From positions 248,001 through 312,000 of the forward strand of contig NZ_ARYH01000001.1 of assembly GCF_000685235.1 (NCBI RefSeq): a stretch of DNA of 64,000 nt, in the 5' to 3' direction. The translations under genes were made by a program, and so were the position numbers. Of the stretch, positions 16,533 through 24,909 are shown in pieces. Below the pieces are notes generated by a model. It had not been told where the DNA came from. It did no database searches and saw only the letters and a program-made list of their open reading frames with translations. The first letter of the stretch is position 1; each line of letters opens with the position of its first letter. This DNA comes from Hyphomonas adhaerens MHS-3 (GTDB lineage: Bacteria; Pseudomonadota; Alphaproteobacteria; Caulobacterales; Hyphomonadaceae).

Positions 16533-16616
16533 TGGTGCGCGCTGTGGGACTCGAACCCACACTCCCGAAGGATGGGGATTTTAAGTCCCCTGTGTCTACC
16601 ATTCCACCAAGCGCGC
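16533..16616 (-). tRNA. tRNA-Leu (anticodon TAA)
   Basis: Minus strand: acceptor GCGCGCT pairing with AGCGCGC, D arm GGTGGAATGGTAGACAC, anticodon arm GGGGACTTAAAATCCCC (anticodon TAA), a variable arm CATCCTTCGGGAGTG typical of leucine tRNAs, T arm GGGTTCGAGTCCC, discriminator A and encoded CCA at 16533-16535. Confidence 0.96.
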
Positions 16617-16798
16617 GAACCGTCTGGTTGCCTTTCTGGCATACACGCACAATCCGCCACAACACCATGTGTCATCGCAAGCAAGCTGTGTATTTCCGCC
16701 AGGCAAAAGCGGGCGTTGAGCCGCAGCGGGGTGGACTTGGCAGACCTTGCCGGGCGATGCTGCCAGGCACGTACCGCGACACCCGGCCGGAGGAAACC

Positions 16799-17233
16799 AT
16801 GCTGAAAGCCCTGCCCTTCCTGTGGTTCATGCTGGCGGCGCTGGGGGCCGCTGCCCAGCTGTTCGTGGCGCGCATGTCAGGCGGCGAGGCCATGGGCACG
16901 ATGCTGTTCAGCGCCGCCTCCATGGTTCTGAACATAACCGTCAGCACGATCGGCATGGCGCTGGTCTACCTGCTGATCCTGCGCACCCGGCCATCCACTT
17001 CCGTCGCGATCATCGGCTACAGCCATTTGTTCCTGGCAGCCGCCGCCTATGTCGGCCAGACGGTCGGGACGCTGGAGCGCAACCGCTATCTGGCCGGCAC
17101 GGGCGACATGGCCGCCGCAGGCTATGCCTACACCGCCGGCGGCCTTGCCAGCCTGTTGGCAGGGATCGTCTTCATCCTGGCGCTGATCGTGGCGCTGAAT
17201 ACGCACCACGAACGCCTTGAGGATATTTTCTAG
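16799..17233 (+). CDS. small four-helix membrane protein, unknown
   Basis: 144 residues with four hydrophobic helices (about 2-22, 35-62, 70-90 and 110-135). The start ATG 16799 has GGAGG 6 nt upstream; a longer frame reaching into the tRNA is not real. I do not recognise the family. Its last codons overlap the stop of the convergent thiolase gene by 4 bp. Confidence 0.75.
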   Translation: MLKALPFLWFMLAALGAAAQLFVARMSGGEAMGTMLFSAASMVLNITVSTIGMALVYLLILRTRPSTSVAIIGYSHLFLAAAAYVGQTVGTLERNRYLAGTGDMAAAGYAYTAGGLASLLAGIVFILALIVALNTHHERLEDIF

Positions 17234-18441
17234 ACGACGCGCTCGAACACGGCTGCCAGGCCCTGCCCGCCGCCGATGCACATGGTCTCGACACCGTAAC
17301 GCGCCTCCCGGCGGTCCATCTCGCGCAGCAGCGTGGTCAGGATGCGCACGCCCGTACAGCCGACCGGATGGCCGAGCGAGATGCCGGAGCCGTTCACGTT
17401 CAGGCGGGTCATGTCATCATCGCTGAAGTTCAGCGCCTTGGTGCAGGCCAGCACCTGCGAAGCGAAGGCCTCGTTCAGTTCGAACAGGTCGATGTCCTTC
17501 AGCTCCAGCCCGGCGCGTGCCATGGCTTTTTCCGAAGACGGCACCGGGCCGATGCCCATGACTTCCGGGCCGACACCGGCCACCTGCCAGGACAACATCC
17601 GGCCGAGCGGCTTCAGACCGTATTTTTCGGCCGCCTCACGCGTACAGACGATGCAGGCGGCGGCGCCATCATTCTGGCCGGAGGCATTGCCCGCCGTAAC
17701 GGTCGCGTCCGGGTCCACCTTGCCGCGGATGGCGCGCAGGGTGGAGAGTTTTTCAATCGTCGAGTCGGCGCGGATGTGCTCATCCTTGTCCACCACCGTA
17801 TCTGCCTTGCGGCCCTTCACCGTGAACGGAACGATCTCCTCATCGAACTTGCCGGCGGCCTGGGCCGCAGCGGCTTTCTTGTGCGAATTGTAGGCGAATT
17901 CGTCCTGGGCTTCGCGGGTGATCTGGTAATCGCGGCGCAGGTTCTCTGCCGTTTCGATCATGCCGCCCGGTACGGGATGGTGCTTGCCGCCCGCGGTGTA
18001 GCGCCCGCGCGACAGGCCATCATGCAGGGTCAGCCCGTCGCCCTTCAGGCCCCAGCGCATTTCAATGGAAAAGAACGGCGCGTTTGACATGCTCTCCGCC
18101 CCGCCCGCGATGACGAGATCGTTCGCGCCGGAGCCGACCTGCATGATCGCATTGATGACTGCCTGCAGGCCCGAGCCGCAGCGCCGGTCGATCTGGTAGC
18201 CGCCGGTCGATGTGGTGAGGCCGGCATCCAGCGCCACCATGCGCCCGAAGGCCGGGGCTTCCATAGTCGGGTAACATTGCGCGAACAGGCAGTCTTCCAC
18301 CGCCTCAGCCGGCAGGCCCGTGCGCGTCATCAGCTCACTGATGACATGGCTTGCCATCTCGTGGGCATGCACAGTCTTGAAGCTGCCGCCGAAGCCCCCG
18401 ACCGCGGTGCGTACGGGTTCACAGATTACAACGTCTCTCAT
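17230..18441 (-). CDS. acetyl-CoA C-acyltransferase (thiolase)
   Basis: 403 residues. The active-site nucleophile is Cys88 in IDRRCGSGLQAV; NEAFASQVLA, GSGISLGHPVGCTGVRIL and MCIGGGQGLA complete the thiolase signatures with the second Cys and the two His. It cleaves 3-ketoacyl-CoA or condenses acyl-CoA. The start is ATG 18441 with AAGGAT upstream. It lies 5 bp after a crotonase gene, giving an adjacent hydratase-thiolase pair, a beta-oxidation-like context. Whether it is catabolic or makes acetoacetyl-CoA is not decided by sequence. Confidence 0.9.
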   Translation of the reverse strand: MRDVVICEPVRTAVGGFGGSFKTVHAHEMASHVISELMTRTGLPAEAVEDCLFAQCYPTMEAPAFGRMVALDAGLTTSTGGYQIDRRCGSGLQAVINAIMQVGSGANDLVIAGGAESMSNAPFFSIEMRWGLKGDGLTLHDGLSRGRYTAGGKHHPVPGGMIETAENLRRDYQITREAQDEFAYNSHKKAAAAQAAGKFDEEIVPFTVKGRKADTVVDKDEHIRADSTIEKLSTLRAIRGKVDPDATVTAGNASGQNDGAAACIVCTREAAEKYGLKPLGRMLSWQVAGVGPEVMGIGPVPSSEKAMARAGLELKDIDLFELNEAFASQVLACTKALNFSDDDMTRLNVNGSGISLGHPVGCTGVRILTTLLREMDRREARYGVETMCIGGGQGLAAVFERVV

Positions 18442-18446
18442 CAAAT

Positions 18447-19229
18447 TTATCCTTGCTGGTCGCGGCCACGGGCGGTGACCTGTTTGCGGGCTTCTTCAAC
18501 GGAATCGGCGGTGACGGACTCGGCGTGCTCGATCGAGCGGCGCACTTCTTCCTTCATCGCGTCGGCGAACGGCATGCCGTAACCGTCATCGATCAGCGCC
18601 TTGTACTTCTTCAGCATCACAGGCTGCGTGCCGCACATTTCATGGGCGAGTTTCATCGCCGCCGGCACCAGTTCGTCTGCCTTGTAGACACGGTTTACGA
18701 GGCCCCAGCGTTCCGACATTTCCGCATCAATGAAATTGCCGGTGAAGGACAGTTCCTTGGCGCGGCTGATACCGATCAGGCGCGACAGTTTCTGCGACAG
18801 GCCCCAGCCGGGCACGATGCCGACGCGGGCATGCGTGTCGGCGAACTTCGCATTCTCGGACGCCAGCAGCACGTCGCACATCAGGGCCAGTTCGAACCCG
18901 CCGGTGATGGCAAAGCCGTTGATCGCGCCGATGACCGGCCACGGATACGCTTCAATCGCGGCGAGGATGTTGATTGCCTTGGAGTCTTCATCTGCGCCAA
19001 GGGCAAAGCCGGTCTGGCCGGCCTCTTTCAGGTCCACCCCGGCGGTGAAAGCCCGGCCTGCACCCGTCAGCACGACGGCGCGGATATCGGGATCGTCCTT
19101 CAGCTCGGTGAACACCCGCACGATCTCGGTACGTAGTGCACGGCTGAGCGCGTTCAGCGCGTCCGGGCGGTTGAGGGTCACAAGCGCAACGGGTCCGTCG
19201 CGCTCAACAAGAATAATGTCGTCAGCCAA
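18447..19229 (-). CDS. enoyl-CoA hydratase/isomerase family protein (crotonase)
   Basis: 260 residues with the crotonase core: LNRPDALNALSRALRTEI, GAGRAFTAGVDLKE (oxyanion hole), AINGFAITGGFELALMCD, and FADTHARVGIVPGWGLSQKLSRLIG. The usual first catalytic Glu (in PE[IV]xLG) is Ala here (THARVG), so strict hydratase activity is uncertain; the second position, SRAKELSFTG, keeps a Glu. Start is TTG with AGGAGG 5 nt upstream. It sits directly upstream of the thiolase and 33 bp downstream of a membrane-protein gene, in a probable five-gene minus-strand operon. Confidence 0.87.
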   Translation of the reverse strand: MADDIILVERDGPVALVTLNRPDALNALSRALRTEIVRVFTELKDDPDIRAVVLTGAGRAFTAGVDLKEAGQTGFALGADEDSKAINILAAIEAYPWPVIGAINGFAITGGFELALMCDVLLASENAKFADTHARVGIVPGWGLSQKLSRLIGISRAKELSFTGNFIDAEMSERWGLVNRVYKADELVPAAMKLAHEMCGTQPVMLKKYKALIDDGYGMPFADAMKEEVRRSIEHAESVTADSVEEARKQVTARGRDQQG

Positions 19230-19262
19230 GATGGCCTCCTTTTTTCGTCAGTCTGGGAATTG

Positions 19263-19751
19263 TCAGGCCGGTTTCCGGCGCAGCAGGTTTATGATGGCGA
19301 TGATCAGGGCGACAAACGCGATCGCCGCAGCCAGGAAGAAAAGACCGAATTTCAGGGGCGTCAGCCACTCTTTCGTATCCAGGAAATTTGCCGAGCCATT
19401 CAACGCCAGCGCCTGGACGGTGTTCTCGGTCAGATCCACGATGATCGTTGCGAAGGCCGGCACGGCGGCCGCCTTGCCGAAACTGCCGAAGAAGCGCAGC
19501 GCCATACCGGCGAGAAACCCGCCATAGGCCAGCGGATAGGCGGTATCCAGCAGCACGGTGACCCAGAAGTGGGCGTTACGCTGGGCCTCTGTCATCCCGG
19601 CCACGATCTCGCGGGCCTGTATGGCCGATGCCGACGTGTCGAGATACGTGCCGCCAACGGCGGTCCTGAACACGCCGAAGCCGAGTCCGATGACGATCAT
19701 CAGGACAAACAATGTCCAGATAACCGGTGTCCGTTTCAGAAAGTCTGTCAT
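19263..19751 (-). CDS. four-helix membrane protein, unknown
   Basis: 162 residues with hydrophobic segments near 9-30, 64-86, 93-112 and 132-156 and short charged loops. I do not recognise the family. Its ATG overlaps the TGA of the CinA-like gene (ATGA), so the two are translationally coupled, and it is followed at 33 bp by the crotonase. The contexts of damage-inducible CinA and beta-oxidation give no single clue to its job. Confidence 0.75.
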   Translation of the reverse strand: MTDFLKRTPVIWTLFVLMIVIGLGFGVFRTAVGGTYLDTSASAIQAREIVAGMTEAQRNAHFWVTVLLDTAYPLAYGGFLAGMALRFFGSFGKAAAVPAFATIIVDLTENTVQALALNGSANFLDTKEWLTPLKFGLFFLAAAIAFVALIIAIINLLRRKPA

Positions 19752-20524
19752 GATTCCGCGTCCTCCAGCCGCTCGGGTCTTACGCCCGCTTGTTCGATGA
19801 TCGCCGACAGTTTCGCGGCGACCTCTTCAATAAGCGCTTCATGGAGGGTGGAGGCAACAAGGTGCACGCCATTGTCGCCCACGGTCCGGAACCAGGGATA
19901 GGAGCCGAAGGACACTTCCGGCATCTCTTTCGCCAGTGCGCCCAAGGGTTCGGCGATGTCCCCTTCCCGCAGGCCCGTGCCGCGGATCGTGATCTTGTGG
20001 ACCACGGCGCCCGTTTCGAGACGGGGACCGATATCTTCCAGCATGGCGCGGGCAACCTGCGGCACGCCGGCCAGCGTGAACACGTTCCCGGTCTGGAAGC
20101 CCGGCGCGCCGGACACCGGATTGGCGACAATTTCCGACCCATGCGGAATACGCGCCATGCGCCGGCGGGCCGGCGTGTATTCGGTGTCCATGGCCTTGTA
20201 CCGCTCGGCCAGCATGGCGGTCACTTCCGGGTGTTCGGAAATGCCGACCCCGAACGCCTTGGCGATGGCGTCGGCCGTGATGTCGTCATGCGTCGGCCCG
20301 ATGCCGCCCGTGGTGAAGACATAGGTGTATTTCGCCCGCAATTCGTTCACCGCTTCGACGATCTCGTCCTCGATGTCCGGCACGGTCCGGCTTTCGCGCA
20401 CGGGGATGCCCAGCGGGGCCAGATAGGTCGCGATCTGCTGCAGATTGATATCACGGGTCCGTCCGGACAGGAGTTCATCCCCGATCAGCAGGACGGCGGC
20501 GGTAGGCGAGCTGCGGTCTGTCAT
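19748..20524 (-). CDS. CinA N-terminal/MoaB-Mog-fold protein
   Basis: 258 residues. AAVLLIGDELLSGRTRDINLQQIA is the CinA/MoCF-biosynthesis N-terminal motif, and TYVFTTGGIGPTHDDITADAIA the molybdopterin-binding GGxGPTxDD motif; GFQTGNVFTLAGVPQ follows. The C-terminal nicotinamide-nucleotide deamidase domain of full-length CinA is absent, so this is the stand-alone competence/damage-inducible A-like form found in many alphaproteobacteria. In full-length CinA the N-terminal COG1058 domain is linked to ADP-ribose pyrophosphatase activity. ATG 20524 chosen; GGGAGA lies upstream. Confidence 0.88.
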   Translation of the reverse strand: MTDRSSPTAAVLLIGDELLSGRTRDINLQQIATYLAPLGIPVRESRTVPDIEDEIVEAVNELRAKYTYVFTTGGIGPTHDDITADAIAKAFGVGISEHPEVTAMLAERYKAMDTEYTPARRRMARIPHGSEIVANPVSGAPGFQTGNVFTLAGVPQVARAMLEDIGPRLETGAVVHKITIRGTGLREGDIAEPLGALAKEMPEVSFGSYPWFRTVGDNGVHLVASTLHEALIEEVAAKLSAIIEQAGVRPERLEDAES

Positions 20525-20548
20525 GCCAGTTCCATCTCCCAAGCAGCG

Positions 20549-21865
20549 CTACTCTGCAAGCGCGCGATAAACGAGTTTGGCGGATTCCGACCGCATGTCC
20601 CGGTCGAGGCCGCCGGGGAAGCGCTGGATCATGCCGACAAAAAACAGGTCGTTGACCGGATCGATCCAGAACCAGGTGCCTGCCGCGCCGCCCCAATAGT
20701 AAGTGCCCTCCGGCTGGCTGGCCCCGGTCGCCGACGGATCGACATAGACCGCGAAATCCAGTCCGAATCCGTGCCCCGCCATTCGGGGATTGGGACTCAC
20801 ACCGTCGGAGAACAGGCTCACGCCGTCCGGCAGCACATCGGTGCGCATCAGTTTCACCGTCTCGGGTTCGAGGACGCGGACGCCGTTCAGCTCACCGCCA
20901 TCGACCAGCATCTGGCAGAACCGGGCATAGTCGCCCATGGTCGAGACGAGGCCGTGCCCGCCCTTTTCCATGCCGATCTCGCCTTCCCGGTACGCGAAGC
21001 CGGGCGCCTCGATCGGTACCAGCTCGCCGGTCTCGGCGTCGGGCGTGAAAACGTCGGAGAACCGGCCGCGCTTTTCCTCCGGCACATAGAAGCCGGTATC
21101 GGTCATGCCCAGCGGGCCGAAGATCTCGTCCTGCAGGTATTGGCCAAAGCGCTTCCCGCTCAGCTTCTCGACGATATAGCCCTGCACATCGACCGCCGTG
21201 CTGTAGGCCCAGTTGGTGCCGGGCTGGTAGAGCAGCGGCACGGTGGCGAGCCGTGAAATGTAGGTGTCCATGTCCGGCGCGCCCAGCACTTCGGCCTCGG
21301 CGAACATCTTGTTGACCGGGTCGTCACTGAACAGGCCATAGGCAAACCCTGCCGTGTGGCTCATCAGCTCGCGCATCGTGGCGGGCCGGTCGGTGTTGAC
21401 CAGGATCGGCTCACCGGCATCGTCATAGCCTTCGAACACTTTCAGACCGGCCAGTTCGGGCACGAATTTCGTGATCGGATCGTCCAGGCTGAAGGCGCCG
21501 TCTTCATACAGGGTCATCAGGGCAACGCCCGTGACCGGTTTGGACATGGAGTAGATGCGGAAGATCGTGTCCTCGGTGATGGGCGCCTCATCTGCGGCCC
21601 GCCGGATGCCGTACTGGTCGTAATTGATGACCTGTCCGTCCTTCACCAGCAGGGTGGAGATGCCCCGCACCCGCCCGTCATCGACCGATTGGCGCATGGC
21701 GGCATCCAATGCAGCCAGTCCGTTTGCGGAAAATCCCGCCGGGGATTCCGTAGCGTCCAGATGGTCAAACGCAATCGCCGCCGGTTCAGTGGCAGGCGTC
21801 GTGGTGCAAGCCGTTACGCCCAGAATGGCCAGGGACGACAGAAATACGCTTGGGCGCCAGTTCAC
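20549..21865 (-). CDS. class C beta-lactamase-like serine hydrolase, lipoprotein
   Basis: 438 residues. MNWRPSVFLSSLAILGVTAC is a lipoprotein signal with the lipobox Cys at 20. The beta-lactamase/esterase fold is shown by S106-M-S-K109 (RIYSMSKPVTG), the Tyr motif NWAYSTAVDVQ and the late HGFGLDF region. Family members hydrolyse esters, D-amino-acid peptides or lactams; substrate unknown. It is the promoter-proximal gene of the minus-strand run to the thiolase, with a 24-bp gap to the CinA-like gene. It probably acts in the periplasm, membrane anchored. Confidence 0.88.
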   Translation of the reverse strand: MNWRPSVFLSSLAILGVTACTTTPATEPAAIAFDHLDATESPAGFSANGLAALDAAMRQSVDDGRVRGISTLLVKDGQVINYDQYGIRRAADEAPITEDTIFRIYSMSKPVTGVALMTLYEDGAFSLDDPITKFVPELAGLKVFEGYDDAGEPILVNTDRPATMRELMSHTAGFAYGLFSDDPVNKMFAEAEVLGAPDMDTYISRLATVPLLYQPGTNWAYSTAVDVQGYIVEKLSGKRFGQYLQDEIFGPLGMTDTGFYVPEEKRGRFSDVFTPDAETGELVPIEAPGFAYREGEIGMEKGGHGLVSTMGDYARFCQMLVDGGELNGVRVLEPETVKLMRTDVLPDGVSLFSDGVSPNPRMAGHGFGLDFAVYVDPSATGASQPEGTYYWGGAAGTWFWIDPVNDLFFVGMIQRFPGGLDRDMRSESAKLVYRALAE

Positions 21866-22010
21866 GGACTTATCCTCCCTGCCTCAGATCGGAGGCTTTT
21901 TTTCTTTGCTTCCGGGCACACTACAGAGATCAGCGGCCGGGCGCCAAGCCGGAACGTTACGGCATCCTGTGCATTGATCCTTCAGATCCTGCCACAAAAG
22001 GAGAGTCCCC

Positions 22011-22451
22011 ATGAAACGCACCGCCACCGCCGTCTGGAAAGGTAACCTTCGCGAAGGCACCGGCACGCTGGATACACAGAGCGGCGCCCTCGACGCCCAT
22101 CCCTATTCTTTCAAGGCGCGGTTCGAGGATGAAAACGGCAAGTCCGGCACCAATCCGGAGGAACTGCTGGGCGCGGCCCATGCCGGCTGTTTCACCATGC
22201 AGCTCTCTCACCTGCTGGCCGAAGCAGGTCATCCGGCGGAACAGCTGAAGACCAGTGCGACCGTTTCGGTCGAACCGAAGGATGGCGGCGGCTTCGAGAT
22301 CACGCGCAGCGCCCTCAGTCTTGAGGCGAATGTCCCGGGCATCGAACAGGACATATTCGAGGCCATTGCGGGCAAGGCCAAGGCGGGATGCCCCGTCTCC
22401 GTTGCGCTGGGCGGCGTTGAAATCACACTGGAAACCCGCCTCGACCGCTGA
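22011..22451 (+). CDS. osmC: OsmC-family peroxiredoxin
   Basis: 146 residues, the usual OsmC length. Two redox cysteines are at positions 60 (GAAHAGCFTM) and 127 (KAKAGCPVSVAL), and NPEELLGAAHAGC plus the C-terminal ALGGVEITLETRL are diagnostic. OsmC reduces organic hydroperoxides in the cytoplasm using thiols such as lipoylated proteins. AAAGGAGA lies 7 nt before the ATG. No OhrR-type regulator is adjacent. Confidence 0.93.
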   Translation: MKRTATAVWKGNLREGTGTLDTQSGALDAHPYSFKARFEDENGKSGTNPEELLGAAHAGCFTMQLSHLLAEAGHPAEQLKTSATVSVEPKDGGGFEITRSALSLEANVPGIEQDIFEAIAGKAKAGCPVSVALGGVEITLETRLDR

Positions 22452-22513
22452 CCGAGGGTGGAAATTTTCTGCTTTTGCTGCCACATTCGGCCCAGACAGC
22501 AGAAAGTTCACCG

Positions 22514-23335
22514 ATGACCGACACCAACCTCCTCCTGCCCATGCGCACGGGCGAAATCCGCATTCACGATGCCGAAGGCTTCGAAGGCATGCGCAAGGCC
22601 GGGCGTCTGGTGGCGGAATGTCTCGACATGCTGGTGCCTGAGGTGAAGCCCGGCGTGACGACCGAGCACCTGGACAATCTGATCCGCGACTTCGTGCTGG
22701 ACCATGGCGCGACCTCTGCCACGATCGGCTATCGCGGCTATCGCCACGCTTCCTGCATCTCGCTGAACCACGTCATCTGCCACGGCATTCCGGGGCCGAA
22801 GCCGCTGAAAGAAGGCGACATCGCCAATATCGACGTGACCCTCATCATCGACGGCTGGCATGGCGACCATTCGCGCATGTTCGGTGTCGGCGAGGTGAAA
22901 CGGAAGGCCGAGCGCCTGATGGATGTCACCTATGAAGCCATGATGGCCGGCATCGCACAGGTGAAGCCGGGCAACCGCTTCGGCGATATCGGCGGCGCCA
23001 TCAGCGAGATCGCCCGCAAGAACCGGATGTCCGTGGTCGAGGATTTCTGCGGCCACGGCCTCGGCCGTCTCTTCCATGACGAACCGAACGTGATCCACTC
23101 CGCCGACTACAATACCGGCCCGGAACTGAAGCCCGGCATGTTCTTCACCGTCGAGCCGATGCTGAACCTCGGCCGCAAGGACGCCGCCATCCTGCCGGAC
23201 GGCTGGACGGCCGTGACGCGCGACCGCCAGCTCTCGGCCCAGTACGAGCATTCCGTCGGCGTGACCGAGGACGGCGTGGAAATCTTCACGACCAGCCCCA
23301 AAGGCTGGCACCAGCCGCACAAGGTCGACCTCTAG
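22514..23335 (+). CDS. map: type I methionine aminopeptidase
   Basis: 273 residues. The metal ligands can be read in order: YRHASCISLNHVICHGIP, IANIDVTLIIDGWHGDHSRMF (two Asp), DFCGHGLGRLFHDEP (His), FFTVEPML (Glu) and YEHSVGVTEDGVEI (Glu). It removes the initiator Met from new proteins in the cytoplasm and is essential in bacteria lacking a second copy. Start ATG 22514; an upstream in-frame ATG at 22475 adds residues atypical for the family. Confidence 0.95.
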   Translation: MTDTNLLLPMRTGEIRIHDAEGFEGMRKAGRLVAECLDMLVPEVKPGVTTEHLDNLIRDFVLDHGATSATIGYRGYRHASCISLNHVICHGIPGPKPLKEGDIANIDVTLIIDGWHGDHSRMFGVGEVKRKAERLMDVTYEAMMAGIAQVKPGNRFGDIGGAISEIARKNRMSVVEDFCGHGLGRLFHDEPNVIHSADYNTGPELKPGMFFTVEPMLNLGRKDAAILPDGWTAVTRDRQLSAQYEHSVGVTEDGVEIFTTSPKGWHQPHKVDL

Positions 23336-23338
23336 GCT

Positions 23339-23983
23339 CTATTCCTGTTTGAGTTCCGGCGGAGGCGGCGGCGCGTAGAACGGCGCGGCGGCTTCCGGCA
23401 TCTGATCCATTGAAATGATGATGCCATGCTCGGCAGCGAGCTGGCCGATCACGGCGCCGGCCTCTTCGGCATTGGCAGGCCTGGCTTCGGCAATCCGCGG
23501 CGCAGCACTCGCCATGAATGCCTCGAAGGAGCTGCCGGTCGTGGTCATCAGCAGTTCGGTCGGCGTGTCGCTGCCATTCCAGAACATGTGTGTGTGGCCC
23601 CGGTTGAGGGCCGCAAAATCCCCCGGCTTGAGGCGCAGTGTCTCGCCATTCGACAGGACGTCCAGCGTGCCGGAGAGGACGTAGAAATACTCATCCTCAA
23701 GGCTGTGCGTGTGCGGCGGCGAGCCGGGGCTCTTCGGCGGCAGCAGGAATTCGTAGATCGTCACCTCGCCGGCCGATTCCGCGTTCGACAGAAGCAGGCG
23801 GACCGGATGGAAGGGATTGTCCACCATCTCGCCCGTGGCGGCCCGCACCAGTTTGTCCGGATGATCGCCATGGTCCGACATGGTCATGGCATGATCATCC
23901 GCATGTTCGTGCGGGTGCGCGCCATGTGCACAAGCGGCAAGGCCAAAGGCCAGCGCAGGCAGGATTGCTGTGGTCAGTTTCAT
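23339..23983 (-). CDS. cupin-domain lipoprotein
   Basis: 214 residues. MKLTTAILPALAFGLAAC is a lipoprotein signal (Cys18), followed by a His/Asp-rich stretch (HGAHPHEHADDHAMTMSDHGDH) likely to bind metal. The cupin core is LPPKSPGSPPHTHSLEDEYFYVLSGTLDV, with a metal-site His-x-His and Glu, and LKPGDFAALNRGHTHMFWN. GGGGAAG precedes the ATG. A membrane-anchored periplasmic cupin; no substrate can be named. Ends four bases from the convergent map gene. Confidence 0.85.
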   Translation of the reverse strand: MKLTTAILPALAFGLAACAHGAHPHEHADDHAMTMSDHGDHPDKLVRAATGEMVDNPFHPVRLLLSNAESAGEVTIYEFLLPPKSPGSPPHTHSLEDEYFYVLSGTLDVLSNGETLRLKPGDFAALNRGHTHMFWNGSDTPTELLMTTTGSSFEAFMASAAPRIAEARPANAEEAGAVIGQLAAEHGIIISMDQMPEAAAPFYAPPPPPELKQE

Positions 23984-24112
23984 GCAGGCTTCCCCCTTTT
24001 CTTTTCCGGCCTCTTGGCGGGCCGTAAGGGAAACGCTTCCACAAGAACCTGCCCCCGGCAAGCGCGCCAAACCCACTTTGTCGAAACGGATTTTCGTGGT
24101 TTCTCCGCAAGG

Positions 24113-24802
24113 ATGAAAACCGGAACGGACAAACCTCACTGGCAGGGCCATCGCGAGCGTCTGCGCGGCAAGCTGCTGTCACGCGGGGCCGCGGCGCTGG
24201 ACGATTACGAGATTCTCGAAGTCCTGCTGATGGCGTTCATCCCCCGGCGGGACGTGAAGCCCATCGCCAAGGCGCTGGAGGCAAAGTTCGGCAGCCTGTC
24301 CGGCGTGCTCGCCGCCCCGGCCGCCGATCTCGTCAAGGTCGACGGCGTCGGCGAGACCGTGGCCGCCTATCTGAAAGCCGTCGCCGAAATGCAGAGCCGC
24401 GCTAGCCTGCAGGAAATACGCAAGCGCGAAGTGATCTCTTCCTGGTCTGCCCTGCTGGAATATGTCCGCCGCGAGATGCAGCACGAGACGCGGGAGCAGT
24501 TCCGTGTGCTTTTTCTGGATCGGAAAAATCAGCTGATTGCCGACGAGGTGATGAGCCAGGGCACGGTGGATCATGCGCCGGTCTATCCGCGCGAGATTGC
24601 CCGCCGGGCACTGGAGCTGGCCGCCTCCAGCCTGATCCTGGTGCACAACCACCCTTCGGGTGACACGACGCCCTCGCGCGCCGACATCGACATGACGCGG
24701 GAAATCATCGACGCCCTCATTCCCTTTGAAATAGAGGTCCATGACCACCTGATCGCCGGAACCGGCGGCGTCACCAGCTTCCGATCTGCAGGCCTGATCT
24801 GA
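24113..24802 (+). CDS. radC: RadC-family JAB-domain protein
   Basis: 229 residues. The N-terminal UPF0758 helix-hairpin-helix region (LDDYEILEVLLMAFIPRRDVKPIAKAL; LVKVDGVGETVAAYLKAV) is followed by the JAB1/MPN metalloprotease-like core with LILVHNHPSGDTTPSRADIDMT (HxH...D) and EVHDHLIAG. Despite the name, a DNA repair role in RadC is not established. ATG 24113 starts the standard N-terminus; the AAGG immediately before it is too close to be a good ribosome site, so initiation could be weak or leaderless. A longer frame upstream is antisense to the cupin gene. Confidence 0.9.
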   Translation: MKTGTDKPHWQGHRERLRGKLLSRGAAALDDYEILEVLLMAFIPRRDVKPIAKALEAKFGSLSGVLAAPAADLVKVDGVGETVAAYLKAVAEMQSRASLQEIRKREVISSWSALLEYVRREMQHETREQFRVLFLDRKNQLIADEVMSQGTVDHAPVYPREIARRALELAASSLILVHNHPSGDTTPSRADIDMTREIIDALIPFEIEVHDHLIAGTGGVTSFRSAGLI

Positions 24803-24808
24803 TCGTTA

Positions 24809-24821
24809 CCTTACGATAAGG
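24809..24821. promoter_or_regulatory. CCTTACGATAAGG inverted repeat
   Basis: A 13-bp inverted repeat (CCTTA/TAAGG) just after the radC stop and about 90 bp before the first MFS gene. It may be a regulator site for that operon; support is only its symmetry and position. Confidence 0.25.
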
Positions 24822-24909
24822 CTTGCAGCGGGCGCACGGGGCACTACCGTGGTGACACTGCCAGCAAATGCTCCGATCAGAAGGGCAACGCTGCATCGGA
24901 GGAGACTAC

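Noticed and set aside
23426..24112. N-terminal extension of radC
   Set aside because: Antisense to the cupin gene and unlike RadC N-termini.
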